Shown here: positions 13,801-24,310 of the stretch, piece after piece
How the letters are laid out: every line of letters starts with the position of its first letter
Numbering within the stretch: position 1 is the first letter of the stretch
Made by a program: the position numbers and the translations under genes
NCBI RefSeq assembly: GCF_000237925.1
Contig: NC_031498.1
Location: 2,588,229-2,652,228, forward strand
Origin: Schistosoma mansoni
Lineage: Eukaryota; Platyhelminthes; Trematoda; Strigeidida; Schistosomatidae
Direction: 5' to 3'
Length of the DNA stretch: 64,000 nucleotides
Notes under the pieces: generated by a model
Databases searched by the model: none
The model's input: the letters and a program-made list of their open reading frames with translations, nothing else
Told to the model about the DNA's origin: nothing

Positions 13801-16800
13801 TGATCATGAGTGCATGAAATGTTTCTGTTGAAGTTAGATTTTGTCAAGTGGTGGAATTTAAGAGACGCGTTTCTTCCCATCTTAAACTAGACAGCTTCTA
13901 TTTAGTGTTATCAATCACACCAAGAATCAAAACTAGTACTCTTAACTTGTGGTGCTGAACACATCATCCAGTGAGCTACTGAGTCTAAAAACGAAAGGTT
14001 GTGAGTTCAAGTCCCAACGTGAACGTTGACATAGGCGAAGAAGGATCAAGCTAGCGAATCTGAAATTGGGTGAAACACGCTTTCTTGATTCCACTGTTTT
14101 GCAATATCCAACTATAATAGAAACTTGTAACTAAATGATAAAATCAAAGTAATCAAGATCGAGTTCGACAGGACAAGCTGCGAGTCATATGTGGAGGAAT
14201 TCGAACACTTCACTTCTACCTAAAGTTTGTTCTGATGATAACTTTCAGAAGGACGATGATGTCTCTATGACCAAACCATCCAGCTCAGAGAACAAAACCC
14301 CACCTAATTACTCTACTCAGAACGTATCTATTAACAAACAGAGATTAATCAATTTCAGGTCTTAACATCTACATAGGCGGAAAGAAATAAAGTCTTACAA
14401 ATGTAAATAAAACTGAATTATATTTCATAATTAAACATATTATACTATAATTGCAAAAAATACAAAACGATACGTATAATTCATTCTTCATTCATTTTTG
14501 ATTAGAACACTGGCTTATATTATCCTAAAGTTTCGAATAAAATATTGGGAATTATTTTGAATAGTTATCTTACATCTATTGCTCGTAAAGAATTCCAAAA
14601 CGTCATTATTATCATTATTATTATTTGGCCAAAGCTACTTAGATTCCATATTCATTTGTTTAGTTACAATAATATACAAAACTTACTTCTCTAATTACAC
14701 GCCTACACATAATAAAGAGTATTCTTTTTATTTGAAAAGAAGTCAATACAATTAACCAATCATATTCTTTAAAAAGTGTATTTGTAAATTACTCTGTAAT
14801 TAATAAACTAGTTAATTAATTAACTTTATAGTTGAAATCATGAGTGAATTGAAGCTAGACCACCATGAAAAACCTGGAGGCACTGTTTGACGTCCGTTTC
14901 GTCCTATTGTGGGACTCCTCAGCAGTGCTCATTCACGATCCCGTCTCTCGAGATTCGAACCCAGAACCTATCAGTCTCGCGCGCGAACGTTCAACCACTA
15001 GATCACTGCTGAGGAGCCCCACAATAGGACCAAACGACTGTCCAGTGCTTCCAGGTTTTCGATGGTGGTCTAGCTTCAATTGATTCATGATTTCAAATAT
15101 AAAATTACTAAAATCTCCACAAAAGCCCCTTCTGGTAATTAATTAATTAAAAATTTGATATTCGAATTTACTGCCAGTTTATTATTGAATTTATTATGAA
15201 TCAAACAAAGAACTTTCAACATTTCGTAAGTAATGATAAAAGATTGTTTGAATGGTCACTGACACATTTTAAAAAAGTTATATAAATCATCATAAAAGAT
15301 GTGCTGAAAATATCTGAAAATCAATCATTCACTTGATAATAAGTTCACTGACATTTTTGTGGTTTAGACTATCGACTCTGTTTTAAAACATAATATGGTT
15401 TCAAATTTTAAGTTCAAATATGATTTTTTACTTGAGAACTACTTGAAACCGGTTCAGAGACTAACTAAAATTGATCAAATTTCAGTAAAAAAATATCAAC
15501 AACGTGATAATTTAATACAATTTAAATTGTATTATAAAACTTATAATTATTGCAAAAGTGAGTAGCTATCTGGACTCAGTAGCTAAGTGAATAACATGAT
15601 GGCGTTGAAAGAGAACGGTACTAGGTTAGATTCTTAGAGTGAACATCAATTCTAGAATCCAAGAACATACAACTGATGAATCCCAAATAGAATAATATTC
15701 GCGTCCTGGATTCCACTGCTAACCATATTTCATCGTTTCTAAATTTAGTGCTCAATTTACATCTATACTGTAATTTATCATAAAAAATGTGTTCACCACT
15801 TCTACAGAAATCAAACTATGTGAAATACTCAAGACTATGTAATTCTTATCCTCGTAGTCGGAATTATCAGAGTCGTGAAAGAATTTATGAAATAAATAAA
15901 TACATCAATATGAAGCCATACTTATTGATGCACCGTAATTAAAAATCTCACAGTATATTACAGCAGAAAAAGAGATAAATTATAGAAGTTGAAAGATACA
16001 AAATTCAAATGAGGTAGACACTTATAGCTACAAAGAGAAATAAAATAATGTAATATCCATCTTATAACTTTCAGGAATCTTAAACAATCCTAATTACCAA
16101 TAACCATACATACATTAACACCATCGGATGCTGGCTCAGTGGTCTAGTGGTTAAGCGCTCGGGCGCAAGACTGGTAGGTCCTGGGTTCAAATCTCGCTCA
16201 CGAGGCGGGATTGTGGATGAGCACTGCTGAGGAGTCCCACAATAGGACCAAACGGCTGTCCAGTGCTTCTAGGTTTTCGATGGTGGTCTAGCTTCAATTG
16301 ACTCATGATTTCAAATCTAAAATTACTGAAATCTCCACAAAAGCCCTTCTGACATCCATACAGTTATTAAGTGCACATTTTCATGAAAAAAATTTAAGAC
16401 GATATTTACCATCTGATGTCAATTTGTGGTAAAAAAAATAATCATCAATACAAATGATGTATACTAAAACATTTCACTTTATTCGCTATAAAACTGATTC
16501 ACTATAATATTTCAAATTTAAGGATGAATAAAACTTTAATTGTTATTAAGCCCAAAAATTAAACCATACCTTTTCATTAGATGGCCTCATATATCCTTAC
16601 ACAAATCCTATAGATTTCTGAAAAGAATTAGTAGTCTTTCATTATTTTACTAATGTGTGAAATCCATGTGATTTTGAGATGGGGGAAAATTTTTTTTAGT
16701 TTAATTGGATGATTTTCAATGGAAGCTTTTTTCTTTGAGCTGGATGATTTAAACACATAGCTTTCGTTGTCCTTTTAAACAACATTATCAGCACAAGCTT

Positions 16801-19429
16801 TAAATAAGAGTGAACTAATCGAATTTCTTTACTGAATGCTTCATGATCAAACCACCCAACTCAAAGAACAAAATCCCACCTATAAGAAACTTATGTAAAT
16901 CTATCAGTGTAGATTGGTTAATTACCTTTCAAAATTAGTTTACTTTGATTAGCAATAAATTTCACATCAATGAATATATTTCTTTTAATGTAAAAGGTTA
17001 ACAAGAACCAATCTACATCGAGGTGCACAGGTCAAGCTATGAACCCCATATGAAGAAATTCAAACACTTCTACTTGAAGTTTGTGCTGATGATGTCGTTC
17101 AGAAGAACGATGAAAGCTCAGAGAACAAAACTCCATCAAAATCGAAAGTATGAAACTTAGCAAAATGAGTACAATTATATCAACAACCATTGATTACAAC
17201 ATTCTCTATAAACTAATTATTCATTTACACTAAATTATAATCAATAAAACAATGAAAGTTATGAATGATAACAAACCTTTTAACTGTAATGAATTACAAT
17301 GTACAATTTCATTCTGTTGTTCAAACTGATCACAATTATTCATTTTCATATAATTACCATTATCTTTCATCATATCACCTATAGTTTCCATAGTATTCTG
17401 TTCATAATGATTTAAAGGACTGAATTCATTACTTTTTTTGGTATAAAATTTCATTATATTACTATATTCTTTAATATATTCAGATTTAATAGATAAATCT
17501 TTAATTTCATTGAATTCATTTATAGGATTCATTATATTCAATGGATTATATTCATCTTTTAAATAAGTTTGATAATGTTCAATATGACTTGGATATTTAG
17601 ATGAATTTATATAAGTATCCGTTAATTTTTTTGTTAAAACATCATTCATTATTGTTGCTAAGGATAAATAATAATTAATTGATTGATTTGATTTAAATGG
17701 TATCGACATTGTAGATTGAAATTTATTTTTGTTTATATTATCTGTTGTAATATTCAATGAAAATTGTTCTTTATTTGATAGAAAAGAAGATTTCATTACA
17801 TAATCATTATTATCAATGAAATCCTTACTTATATTGATATCATTATTATTATTATGATTATTAAAAGTACTTGTTACCGATGAGAATGCAGATTGTGGTT
17901 TATTATCATTAATTATATTATTTATACTATTAATGTTACCATTATTATTATTATTATTATTATTATTGAAAGGTGAACTACTGGACTTTTTCAGTATACT
18001 ATCTTCATTTTGAATTAGATTTGTTAAACCGATAGTTGTTGAAGTGAGAGGTGTATAACATCGTGAAGTATGAATTAATGATGTGTATTTATTTATTGGA
18101 TAGTTGATTTGTTGAGGTGATTGATGGGAATAATTCTGTAGAATAGATTGATCTTTACTAATAGAAGTTGAATTGAAATGTTTTCTTGGATCATATAAAT
18201 ATTTTTTGCTTGTATTTAATTCAGATAATGATGATGTAGAAGTATTTAATGAGATTGTTTTTAGATAATCATAAATATGAGGGGAATATAAATTATTAAA
18301 CCACGTCAATGGATTATTAGAATCATTATTATGGTTAATGATATTAGTTGCATTTAAGTGTATTGGCTTATTAGACCGAATTTCATGATCGTTTCTTAGA
18401 GTTGGAGATGATTGTGTTGAATTAGATGCCAATGTATGTTTTGGTTTAAATGATCCCAATAAATTTAAACAGTTATTATGTTTTGTCATGTAATTGAGCA
18501 TTCCTGATTTTAAAAAACACATCTTATTTCTAATTCCTTGAGTATGATGTAGTCCTCTTCCTCGACCTACACCACCACCACCTCGAGTACCATAACTGTT
18601 TCTTTTATTCACTGTTGACGAAAAACGTGAGATTTTAGGAGGTAGTTCAACTCTTATTGGTTCATCAACTGCTGGATCAGCAACCGGAACATCACCCTCA
18701 TGTTTTTCTCCACCGTAAAAATGACCACTGCATACTCGTAGCTAAATGAATAATGCAAATTATCAATTAATACGAAACATTAATAGTTACTGATTATGAA
18801 AGCAAGTAAATCCAGTGATAAATTAATCTTACTCACTTAACATTGACTGAAATCAACACTTTTAGACAATTTTTCAATCTTATTAACTACTATCTACACA
18901 AATAACTGGACCATACTTTCTCAGATACTAAAAGATTCTTCATACTATTATATTTCTAGTTCACCATGTGCACTAATAAAAAGTTTCAAATCGGGACAAA
19001 GCAACAACCTTTTGCTTCATAGTTTTAAATTATACTCGAGCTGGTGTAAGTTCACAAGTAAAACACCCTTCTATTGAATAAAATCCCCATTATGACAAGT
19101 GTATAGTAATATTTAACGACTAAAATCCAACGCAAATTATGTCTGCAATGATTTCATTAGTATTATACTTCTTTTGTAAAGATGACTGTAACTAGACTTA
19201 TTTCTAATAAAGAAATTTAACTAACACATCATTTCCCCAACAGAAAAAATTAACCAATTCAATAACTAACCTGGCTAACAATTGTTTCCTCAGTTCTACC
19301 TATTGCTTCTAGCCATTTCTTTCGTAATATTGCAGGTTTCTTTGGTACACGATAAAAATGTCGATTATCTTCAGCACCACGATATCGTGAACGAAATCGA
19401 CAATTCGGAAATCCACAAGTTGTTGGCAT
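1616..19429 (-). CDS. CtBP (THAP-CtBP): THAP zinc finger - CtBP corepressor fusion (3' end outside window)
   Basis: Probable nuclear transcriptional corepressor. Six exons: 19271-19429, 17277-18741, 11754-12087, 10339-10409, 4238-4570 and 1616-1888. They give about 878 residues before the window ends. Every junction uses GT/AG and every phase matches. Residues 1-65 form a C2CH THAP domain. Residues about 66-540 are Asn/Ser-rich low complexity. From about 555 on the sequence aligns by eye with the CtBP/2-hydroxyacid dehydrogenase fold, including [10 protein letters not shown] near 571 and the Rossmann motif IGIIGLG near 782. Known: CtBP proteins bind PxDLS-type motifs and recruit chromatin modifiers, and C. 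elegans CTBP-1 also has an N-terminal THAP domain. Seen: the usual GLGRVG is GLGPIS and the RIGSG segment is TIDSV, so NAD binding may be lost. The catalytic Arg/Glu/His region lies outside. Inferred: a THAP-targeted corepressor that may not be an active dehydrogenase. Confidence 0.87.
1889..4237. other. Intron 5 of the THAP-CtBP gene
   Basis: 2.35 kb, AT-rich. A stretch at 2296-2400 has a CTCAGTGATAATG motif like the tRNA-derived heads of schistosome SINEs and is probably an old SINE fragment. A short open frame on the plus strand at 3397-3666 has no family resemblance. Nothing else was seen. Confidence 0.5.
4238..4570 (-). CDS. THAP-CtBP exon 5: hinge and entry to the Rossmann fold
   Basis: The acceptor is AATTTAG at 4571 and the donor is GTAAGT at 4237. 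It encodes [18 protein letters not shown], parallel to CtBP IAVCNVPAASVEETAD, then an unusually long polar stretch rich in Asn, Ser and Thr, ending IGIIGLG. The phase is 2 in and 1 out, fitting both neighbouring exons. Confidence 0.85.
5045..5560. repeat. Cluster of degenerate tRNA-derived SINEs (hammerhead type)
   Basis: At 5045-5215 (minus) there is a decayed copy of the hammerhead SINE family. At about 5225-5400 (plus) another decayed copy follows, head to head. At 5450-5560 (minus) there is an Sm-alpha-like copy whose hammerhead core is mutated (CTGAAGA followed by AGAAGC). These look old; none has an intact core. Confidence 0.5.
6655..7165 (-). repeat. Roughly 500-bp dispersed repeat, copy 1
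   Basis: Read on the minus strand it matches the copies at 56925-57460 and 59137-59660. Shared blocks include GAGAGGACGAAAAGCGAATG and CCAATGGTGCACATGGGCTC, plus a tail ending in a TATTTATATGTTCAAATAA-like segment. The middle portion is replaced or heavily diverged. No ORF is conserved between copies, so it is probably a non-autonomous or 5'-truncated retroelement; the family is not recognised. Confidence 0.6.
7849..8030 (+). repeat. Fragment of the tRNA-derived SINE family
   Basis: It has a head with a B-box-like GGGTTTGATCCTCGGG and the following GTCGTGAATGCGCACT characteristic of the hammerhead SINE. The ribozyme core is missing and the tail TTCACGATTTCA is present. Confidence 0.45.
8041..8226 (+). 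mobile_element. RTE/SR2-like LINE, extreme 3' fragment
   Basis: A frame from about 8109 reads [20 protein letters not shown] and continues [12 protein letters not shown]. This matches the carboxy end of the abundant schistosome RTE-class reverse transcriptase ORF as I know it. It ends in a short TAAG repeat (8206-8224), the usual tail of this family. It is severely 5'-truncated and not functional. Confidence 0.65.
9754..10085. repeat. Local tandem duplication, two units of about 165 bp
   Basis: The block starting GACATTTTAGTCAACTG at 9754 recurs at 9922 with a few per cent divergence, and the unit start recurs in weaker form near 10079. The shared end is TTCATTCACATTACACAGG. An open frame spanning the second unit is a by-product of the duplication. 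Confidence 0.75.
10094..10175 (+). repeat. Sm-alpha-like SINE head fragment
   Basis: GACTCAATAGTTCAGTGG followed by a TTCGAGTCTCGG B-box-like motif resembles the pol III promoter region of Sm-alpha SINEs. No hammerhead core follows. Confidence 0.4.
10339..10409 (-). CDS. THAP-CtBP exon 4: 23-codon extra segment
   Basis: The acceptor is AATATTTCAG at 10410 and the donor is GTAAGTT at 10338. At 71 nt it takes phase 2 and leaves phase 1, matching both neighbours. It encodes [20 protein letters not shown] and then KNLG; only the end (ELKNLG) matches CtBP (SAGDLG). The first 15 or so residues have no counterpart in the CtBPs I recall. The reading frame stays open further upstream, so a different acceptor is possible but would break phase with exon 3. 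Confidence 0.65.
10410..11753. other. Intron 3 of the THAP-CtBP gene
   Basis: 1.34 kb. It holds two minus-strand tails of the hammerhead SINE (about 10915-11000 and 11595-11650), each with the AATTGAAGCTAGACCA-type segment. Otherwise it is AT-rich with no gene. Confidence 0.5.
11754..12087 (-). CDS. THAP-CtBP exon 3: start of the CtBP domain
   Basis: The acceptor follows a long T-rich tract (TTTTTAAAG). It encodes [20 protein letters not shown], a strong match to the CtBP signature CTVEMPILKDVA, and ends [16 protein letters not shown] opposite RIIVRIGSGFDNIDI. The NAD-site Arg/Gly residues of this segment are replaced by Thr, Asp and Val. The donor is GTAACT, phase 2. Confidence 0.88.
13100..13390. 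repeat. Fold-back of two Sm-alpha-type SINEs
   Basis: The terminal blocks GGATGGTGGCTGGCATTG (about 13203) and its complement (about 13357-13378) are inverted around 13215-13370. The minus strand carries a hammerhead near 13223-13270 and the plus strand carries a degraded one near 13316-13355. The left part (13110-13190) matches the arms of the hairpin at 43635-43846, so both belong to one repeat unit. Confidence 0.6.
13223..13270 (-). ncRNA. Hammerhead ribozyme core (Sm-alpha type)
   Basis: Read on the minus strand: ATCTAT, then the core CTGATGA, a CCC/GGG stem II, the core GAAA, a short loop-less stem III ACGTGCGT, then C (cleavage position) and ATGGAT. Stem I pairs ATCTAT with ATGGAT including one G-U. 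All invariant core positions I can check are kept. Activity is not shown. Confidence 0.6.
13955..14100 (+). repeat. Degenerate Sm-alpha SINE
   Basis: A tRNA-like head (GTGAGTTCAAGTCCC) is followed by the order of motifs seen in Sm-alpha and ends TTCTTGATTCCACTG. The hammerhead core is no longer recognisable. Confidence 0.45.
14820..15142. repeat. Head-to-head fold-back of two hammerhead SINEs
   Basis: At 14820-15007 a minus-strand copy runs from tail to tRNA-like head, with a hammerhead core CTGAGGA...GAAAC near 14880-14935. From 15008 a plus-strand copy begins inside its hammerhead (GCTGAGGAGCCCC) and runs through CAATTGATTCATGATTTCA to AAAAGCCCCTTCTG. The outer ends are complementary, so single-stranded copies would fold back. 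The plus copy has a changed core (CAAAC for GAAAC). Confidence 0.7.
15575..15725 (+). repeat. Sm-alpha SINE with decayed hammerhead
   Basis: It starts GGACTCAGTAGCTAAGTG, continues through the characteristic GAGTGAACATCAATTCTAG and ends CGCGTCCTGGATTCCACTGC. The ribozyme region reads CTGATGAATCCC...AATAATA, so stem II and the GAAA box are lost. Confidence 0.7.
16117..16352 (+). repeat. tRNA-derived hammerhead SINE, well-preserved copy
   Basis: The pol III A box TGGCTCAGTGG is at 16132-16142 and the B box GGTTCAAATCTC at 16184-16195. A hammerhead-like module follows at 16220-16272 (GAGCACTG, CTGAGGA, GTCC/GGAC stem II, then CAAAC in place of GAAAC). The tail ends AAAAGCCCTTCTG. Stem I (GCACTG with CAGTGC) is intact, but the G of the GAAA box is changed, so this copy is probably inactive. 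Confidence 0.7.
17277..18741 (-). CDS. THAP-CtBP exon 2: end of THAP domain and low-complexity linker
   Basis: The acceptor is TTCATTTAG at 18742. It begins LRVCSGHF, giving the last Cys and His of the THAP zinc site, then about 470 residues rich in Asn, Ser, Thr and Ile with an Asn homopolymer coded by repeated AAT (about 17940-17966). The donor AAAAG|GTTTGT at 17276 leaves phase 1, exactly what exon 3 needs. If the intron were retained, translation would end after 16 further codons with a hydrophobic tail ([15 protein letters not shown]). Confidence 0.85.
19271..19429 (-). CDS. THAP-CtBP exon 1: N-terminal THAP zinc finger
   Basis: It starts at ATG 19429 and is 53 codons long, phase 0 at a GTTAGT donor. 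It begins [18 protein letters not shown]: Cys5 and Cys10 are the first zinc ligands, and HFYRVPK and the KKW tryptophan match the conserved THAP core. The last two ligands (Cys57, His60) come from exon 2; the spacing of 46 residues lies in the THAP range. An upstream untranslated exon cannot be excluded. Confidence 0.88.
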
Positions 19430-22400
19430 TCTTGTAAATTACCAAAATTTATCTAGACAGTAAGGAATTTTTAAATTTTTTATTAAATGTAATAAACATT
19501 GTTTATACAAAGTAGCCAGACTACTATAACAAATAATTACACTGTCCCGTTAATTTTTATCAATAACTTCAAAAATATTTGTAAACTAATCAATATAGTC
19601 ACTATGCAAATGCTGGATTTTTATAAAAATGGTTCAAGTGTCGAAATAGTACTTACATTTGTTCAACTCAAGGCATGTAATCACATATTTCACATTTGTT
19701 TCTAATCAGCGTTAATTTGGAATATTGTGGTGTGGGTTACTTATATCCACATAAGTATTATATAACGATGGTCAGGCATTGAATGTATTTCAGTAGAAGA
19801 TCGATAAGGAAAGAACAAAACGAAACGCAAATGGTATGGAAATGCATGAACAATAATAATCGGAGACGATGGACTGATATTTGCAGAAGGAACAGTCAAG
19901 TTTGAGACAATTCATTGATAGTTTGCAAATTAACTACTTACTATATGGTTCTTATATTTTACTGAGATATTCTGTGATCGTGTGCCTAAATACATTTGAT
20001 TGTTCCCACTCGTGTTCTTGTTCACTACAATACGTCTCAATTCCTTGAATCTATTACTACACACTTATTGTAATGCAAAATTACCATAATCTACTCTAAG
20101 ATGAAATTGATTTTAATATTGTTAGTATCCTAATAAAAATAATTTGTTCCAAAATATCTGGGAATAGATTTCTTTGAAAATAAGTAGTATTCATTAGAAT
20201 TTACTAACAACTTTCAATACTAAATGGTTAAATAATGTAGAAAGTTTCCATATGGTAAAAGTACATTCATTATCAAGTCTATTATGTAATCGGTATTCAC
20301 TACATTTAGTATGAAAGATTATGTAAGATAATTTCATAGTCGATATTAAAATATTTCATTTGAATAGGTGAACTACCCATACAATAACATAAAATTGACC
20401 TACAGTGATAAATGAAAACTACTTGTTCGAAACTACTTGTCATAAAGTCTCTTCTACTAACCAATAAAACTAGGAAGTACCGAACAGATGTTTCACCTCA
20501 GTATAAACTCCTTACCAGTGAGTATCCACAACCCTGATAAAGATCTAACCAGGGAACTTTGGTCTATAGTAAGAGCCCTTTACCTTTGAGGAGAAATCAT
20601 GGTCAGCGTATTTCAATCATGTTGGATGTATGGCAATTACTCACCGAGAGTAATCGCAGATAGTCGTATAATATCACAACTTAACTGAAGTTAAGTATGT
20701 AAACCATTCAATACCAACTTAGTAGTTTGGAGGCTAAGCGCTCGTCAGCAAGATCTCAGATCCCAGATTCAACCCCTGATGGGTTAATGGATGATCATTA
20801 GTAAGGATTCTCACACTGTGACGAAGCAGCTGTCCTGTGCCCCAATGTTTTCAACGTTTGTCTTGCCAATATCATTTCAACATGTGAACTATTAAGAAAT
20901 GCGATCAACACCTAAATTTCATTACTTGCATATCAAAATTAAAAACACCCGAATAAAAAATAACTCACAAATCTTTAACTATTGAATCTATTCCAAATTA
21001 TCCGATTAATTAATGAACAAGTGATGATATATTTATTTAAAACTGGTGTTCATTTATTTGAGAAAATATTGTAGAGAAATAAAGCATTTATTTACACCCC
21101 TTTTGCAATTAGTTTTCCTACCCTTCATCAATGGAAATATTAAATTATTCAGAAGCACCAAAACTCAGGCAGATAATTTAAACTTCTTTTCATTTATTTT
21201 CCACCACACCACCAGTTTATCTCAGCCTTAATACCATATTTATGTTGGTACACATCTGCTCACTAATCTGGACATCTATTTTGGACTCGATTATGATGGG
21301 GGGAAACATGTATAACCTGATTTATGAGTGATTTACTCAAACCCCATATGTATGCATAATAATACATAAAGCTGGCTCAACAACCAGTCTTCATTTTAAC
21401 TATGTTTAAAAATATGAAGTTAGCTTTTAATAGATTCATCTTTTCGGCAGATATATATGTATGTGAATGCATTTGTGAAGTCACATATTCTATCTTATTT
21501 AACCATTGGGTTTTCCTGGAGTTTTCAAAGGCTAGAAAATATATATGAGGCGAAATGTGAACATATTACAGAGTGAGTATTGAAAGAAAAATTAAGTCCG
21601 TTGAAGACAAATATGGAAGAGGTAAATAGTGACAGACACCATAATGGGCAAACAAAAAGTGGCAACGAGTAGAAAATTGGTAGATATTTTTGGTTGGTTG
21701 TCTGAATAGCAAGAGGATAAAGGGAGAGAAATATAATAGATGTATCTAACTTCCAAATTAACATTTTTCTGATTGTTAGTTACGTACAGTAGTAAGCCTA
21801 AATTTTCCACCAATTCCAATCTAGACCATAGAAAAATAGAGTAAGAATCAATCGTACACCCATACAAATACATATATGTGATTTAGGAGTGAATCTAGGC
21901 TAGTGGACATAAAAAAACTTCCCGGGCTGTAAGTTTGACTGAAATTGGACAAGTCTAGTAAGAATGACTTTTTTTAAAGCAAACTGAGGTAACCAAACAT
22001 TTCAACCATTATTTGAAAATTATTTTCCACCTCCGCCTAATGTTTTAAGAAAGGGGAGTTTTGGAAGAAAAATATGCCAGTCATTTGATTTTCTATGTGG
22101 ATTGGTGACAGGGAGTCAATGTAAACGATCAATATGTCCTTAAGATAATAATTATGGTATATAATAAACAGATTAAAATAAATGTTTCAAACAATATTTC
22201 ACTAGATGATTTATTTCTAATGTAAAAGAATGAGTAGAAACAATAAATTTTCTCTATAAAAGGCGGCCTTCTTGAAAATCTGGGCTACCTGTTCCTGCCC
22301 TCTAGATATCTTAACAAGTTATCTAATCTTGTTTTAATACATCATTATAGCTATTAATCGCATAACCTATTCAGGTGCATTTCTGAAAAGTGTACAAATT

Positions 22401-23230
22401 TTCGTTGTACAAGTTACAAAGGCCCAGTCAGAGATATCGTGGTTGCTGGCAAGCAATATGCAGCGAAAAGAATGTACATTATTTAGATGTCGATTGACTT
22501 TACTGCTAACTTCTAACTGGCGAACACCCAATATTTATCGTCAAGATCGATCAAGAAGTAAGAAACGGAAACTTGTTGAAATACTTTGTTCTGAGAATTC
22601 TATCTTGTACCAAAATTATAATATTGAATAAAGCTAATGATAATAATATCACAATTCTTAATCGATTTTAGAATTTCTACTATATTATATGAAAAATTGA
22701 CTAGTCTATTAATTGTCTACTATTTCATATTTATATGATAAATTATAATCAATTCACAAGACTGAAGTTATTCATACCATCCTAAATGTTCATTGGTTGA
22801 GTTGTATTCATTACTTACTTTCAGTGGATTCTCTATTTGTATTACAGGTAAATGATGTTTATTGGAATATGTAATTGGAGAGTGTAGAGTTACTGAAAAT
22901 TCCCAGAGTAATATGGTCTAGTAGGATTGGTAAAAATCATGAACATAATAAACTTTTGGAGGGTAGATTGAAATCTTTGATGAAGGTAAGTGTTCTTATA
23001 ACTCACAAAAAGTGAATTAATGAAACGACCTCACTTTCAAGTCAACCGATGCTTAAAGAAAGATTTGGGTGGTGAAAAGGTTTACCAGTTGTTTACTAGT
23101 GAGTACTTTTTATATTACCACTATTTATGAAAATGTTTCCACATCACCTCTATTACAGAATTATTCTATTTTTATTAGAATAATACACTTAACAATGGAA
23201 TATTAATTACAAATGTAAATATAGAAAAAA
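19430..23230. other. Intergenic region upstream of THAP-CtBP
   Basis: The presumed promoter side of the THAP-CtBP gene. A diverged plus-strand hammerhead SINE lies at 20705-20875 (TTAGTAGTTTGGAGGCTAAG to CCAATGTTTTCAACG). Several short open frames (21046-21873, 22443-22631) show no family features. No promoter element could be called with confidence. Confidence 0.45.
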
Positions 23231-23234
23231 AGGA

Positions 23235-24310
23235 ACGAATCGAGCCATGGGGTCACCACTGGACCCTCAACTGGCAGACATTTTTCTGACAAAACTAGAA
23301 AATGGTCCACTTAAAGACACAATTAGCCATCTAACATCTTATTGTCGCTGTATAGATGAAACTTTCATAGTATTTGAAAAAAAACATGAAAAGGAGAACA
23401 AAATTAATATATTTAATAACATCCACCCATCAATTACTTTTACACTAGAGGAAGAACAGAATGATAGTATATTGTTTCTAGATGTCCAACTAACTAGAAG
23501 AGTAGATGGAACGTTCAAAAGAGGGTTACATAGAAAGTCTACAGTTGGACAATACACTCATTTCTATAAAGCAGTACCAATCAAAGACAAAATAAACTTG
23601 ATAAAGATCCCGACTCATCGCGCTAGAAGGATTTGCTCGGATGACATTATTTTAGATGAATTGGTTAATACTCACAACTTGCTTAGTAGGAATTGATAAC
23701 CAATGAAATTCATCGACAAACACATAAAGGAGACGAAAAGAAGGACAAGGGTACCTACCGTTCCGAAGAAGGTATTGTTCTTAAAGTTACAATTCTTAAA
23801 TGATGCTACGGAAGAAATCGTGACAAAGAGGTTAAGAAAGGCAGTACAGAAAACATTTAATGCAGCCAGACTGAGTACCGTCTTCTACAACCGCCTCACA
23901 ATAGGAACGGTTATTAAAGACAGATTGCCTGAATTCGCCACATCTATGTGTATTTACCAATTCAACTGCTCCTGTGGAGCCAGTTATATGGGGCGTACAA
24001 TTCAGCAAGTTCGTCAACGAATAACAGAACACCATCCGTCGTGGTTGAGCAAATGACAAGTAAAAGTGATTAAGAGTTCTATTCTCGCTCACTTGGTAGA
24101 CACAGGTCATCAGGTTGAACTGAATAAAGCTTTTAAGGTTATCTGTCATATTCCATCAGATTTGCCGCATAGTTTATGAGTTCGTCTTTTGCACATGGCT
24201 AAAGCCATCGCAATCCATCTTCACAAACCGAACCTTTTTATCCAAAAGAAGTTTGTACAACCACTCTCGCTACCTTGGTCATCGGTATAGCGGAGCTTGT
24301 AGTAGAACTT
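23235..24310 (+). mobile_element. Penelope-like retroelement, 5'-truncated and broken
   Basis: From 23247 the translation starts MGSPLDPQLADIFLTKLE, the reverse-transcriptase motif MGSPLGPxLADIF of Penelope-like elements, followed by SILFLDVQLTR. A second segment from 23703 includes YQFNCSCGASYMGRTIQQVR and RITEH, the GIY-YIG endonuclease core, and a third reads KKFVQPLSLPW near 24250-24275. The domain order (RT then GIY-YIG) fits Perere-10-type elements. The amino-terminal half is missing and the remainder is split among frames, so it is a dead copy. Confidence 0.8.

Larger units (their letters stand above)
12088..17276. other. Intron 2 of the THAP-CtBP gene
   Basis: 5.2 kb. It contains inverted Sm-alpha copies with hammerhead cores (13100-13390), a degenerate Sm-alpha copy (13955-14100), a fold-back SINE pair (14820-15142), an Sm-alpha copy (15575-15725) and a well-preserved hammerhead SINE (16117-16352). 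12088-13090 and 16360-17270 show nothing further. Confidence 0.55.

Noticed and set aside
16117-16200. Possible genuine tRNA gene
   Set aside because: A and B boxes are present but the sequence does not fold into a full cloverleaf and recurs as part of a SINE; the same holds for the other tRNA-like heads.
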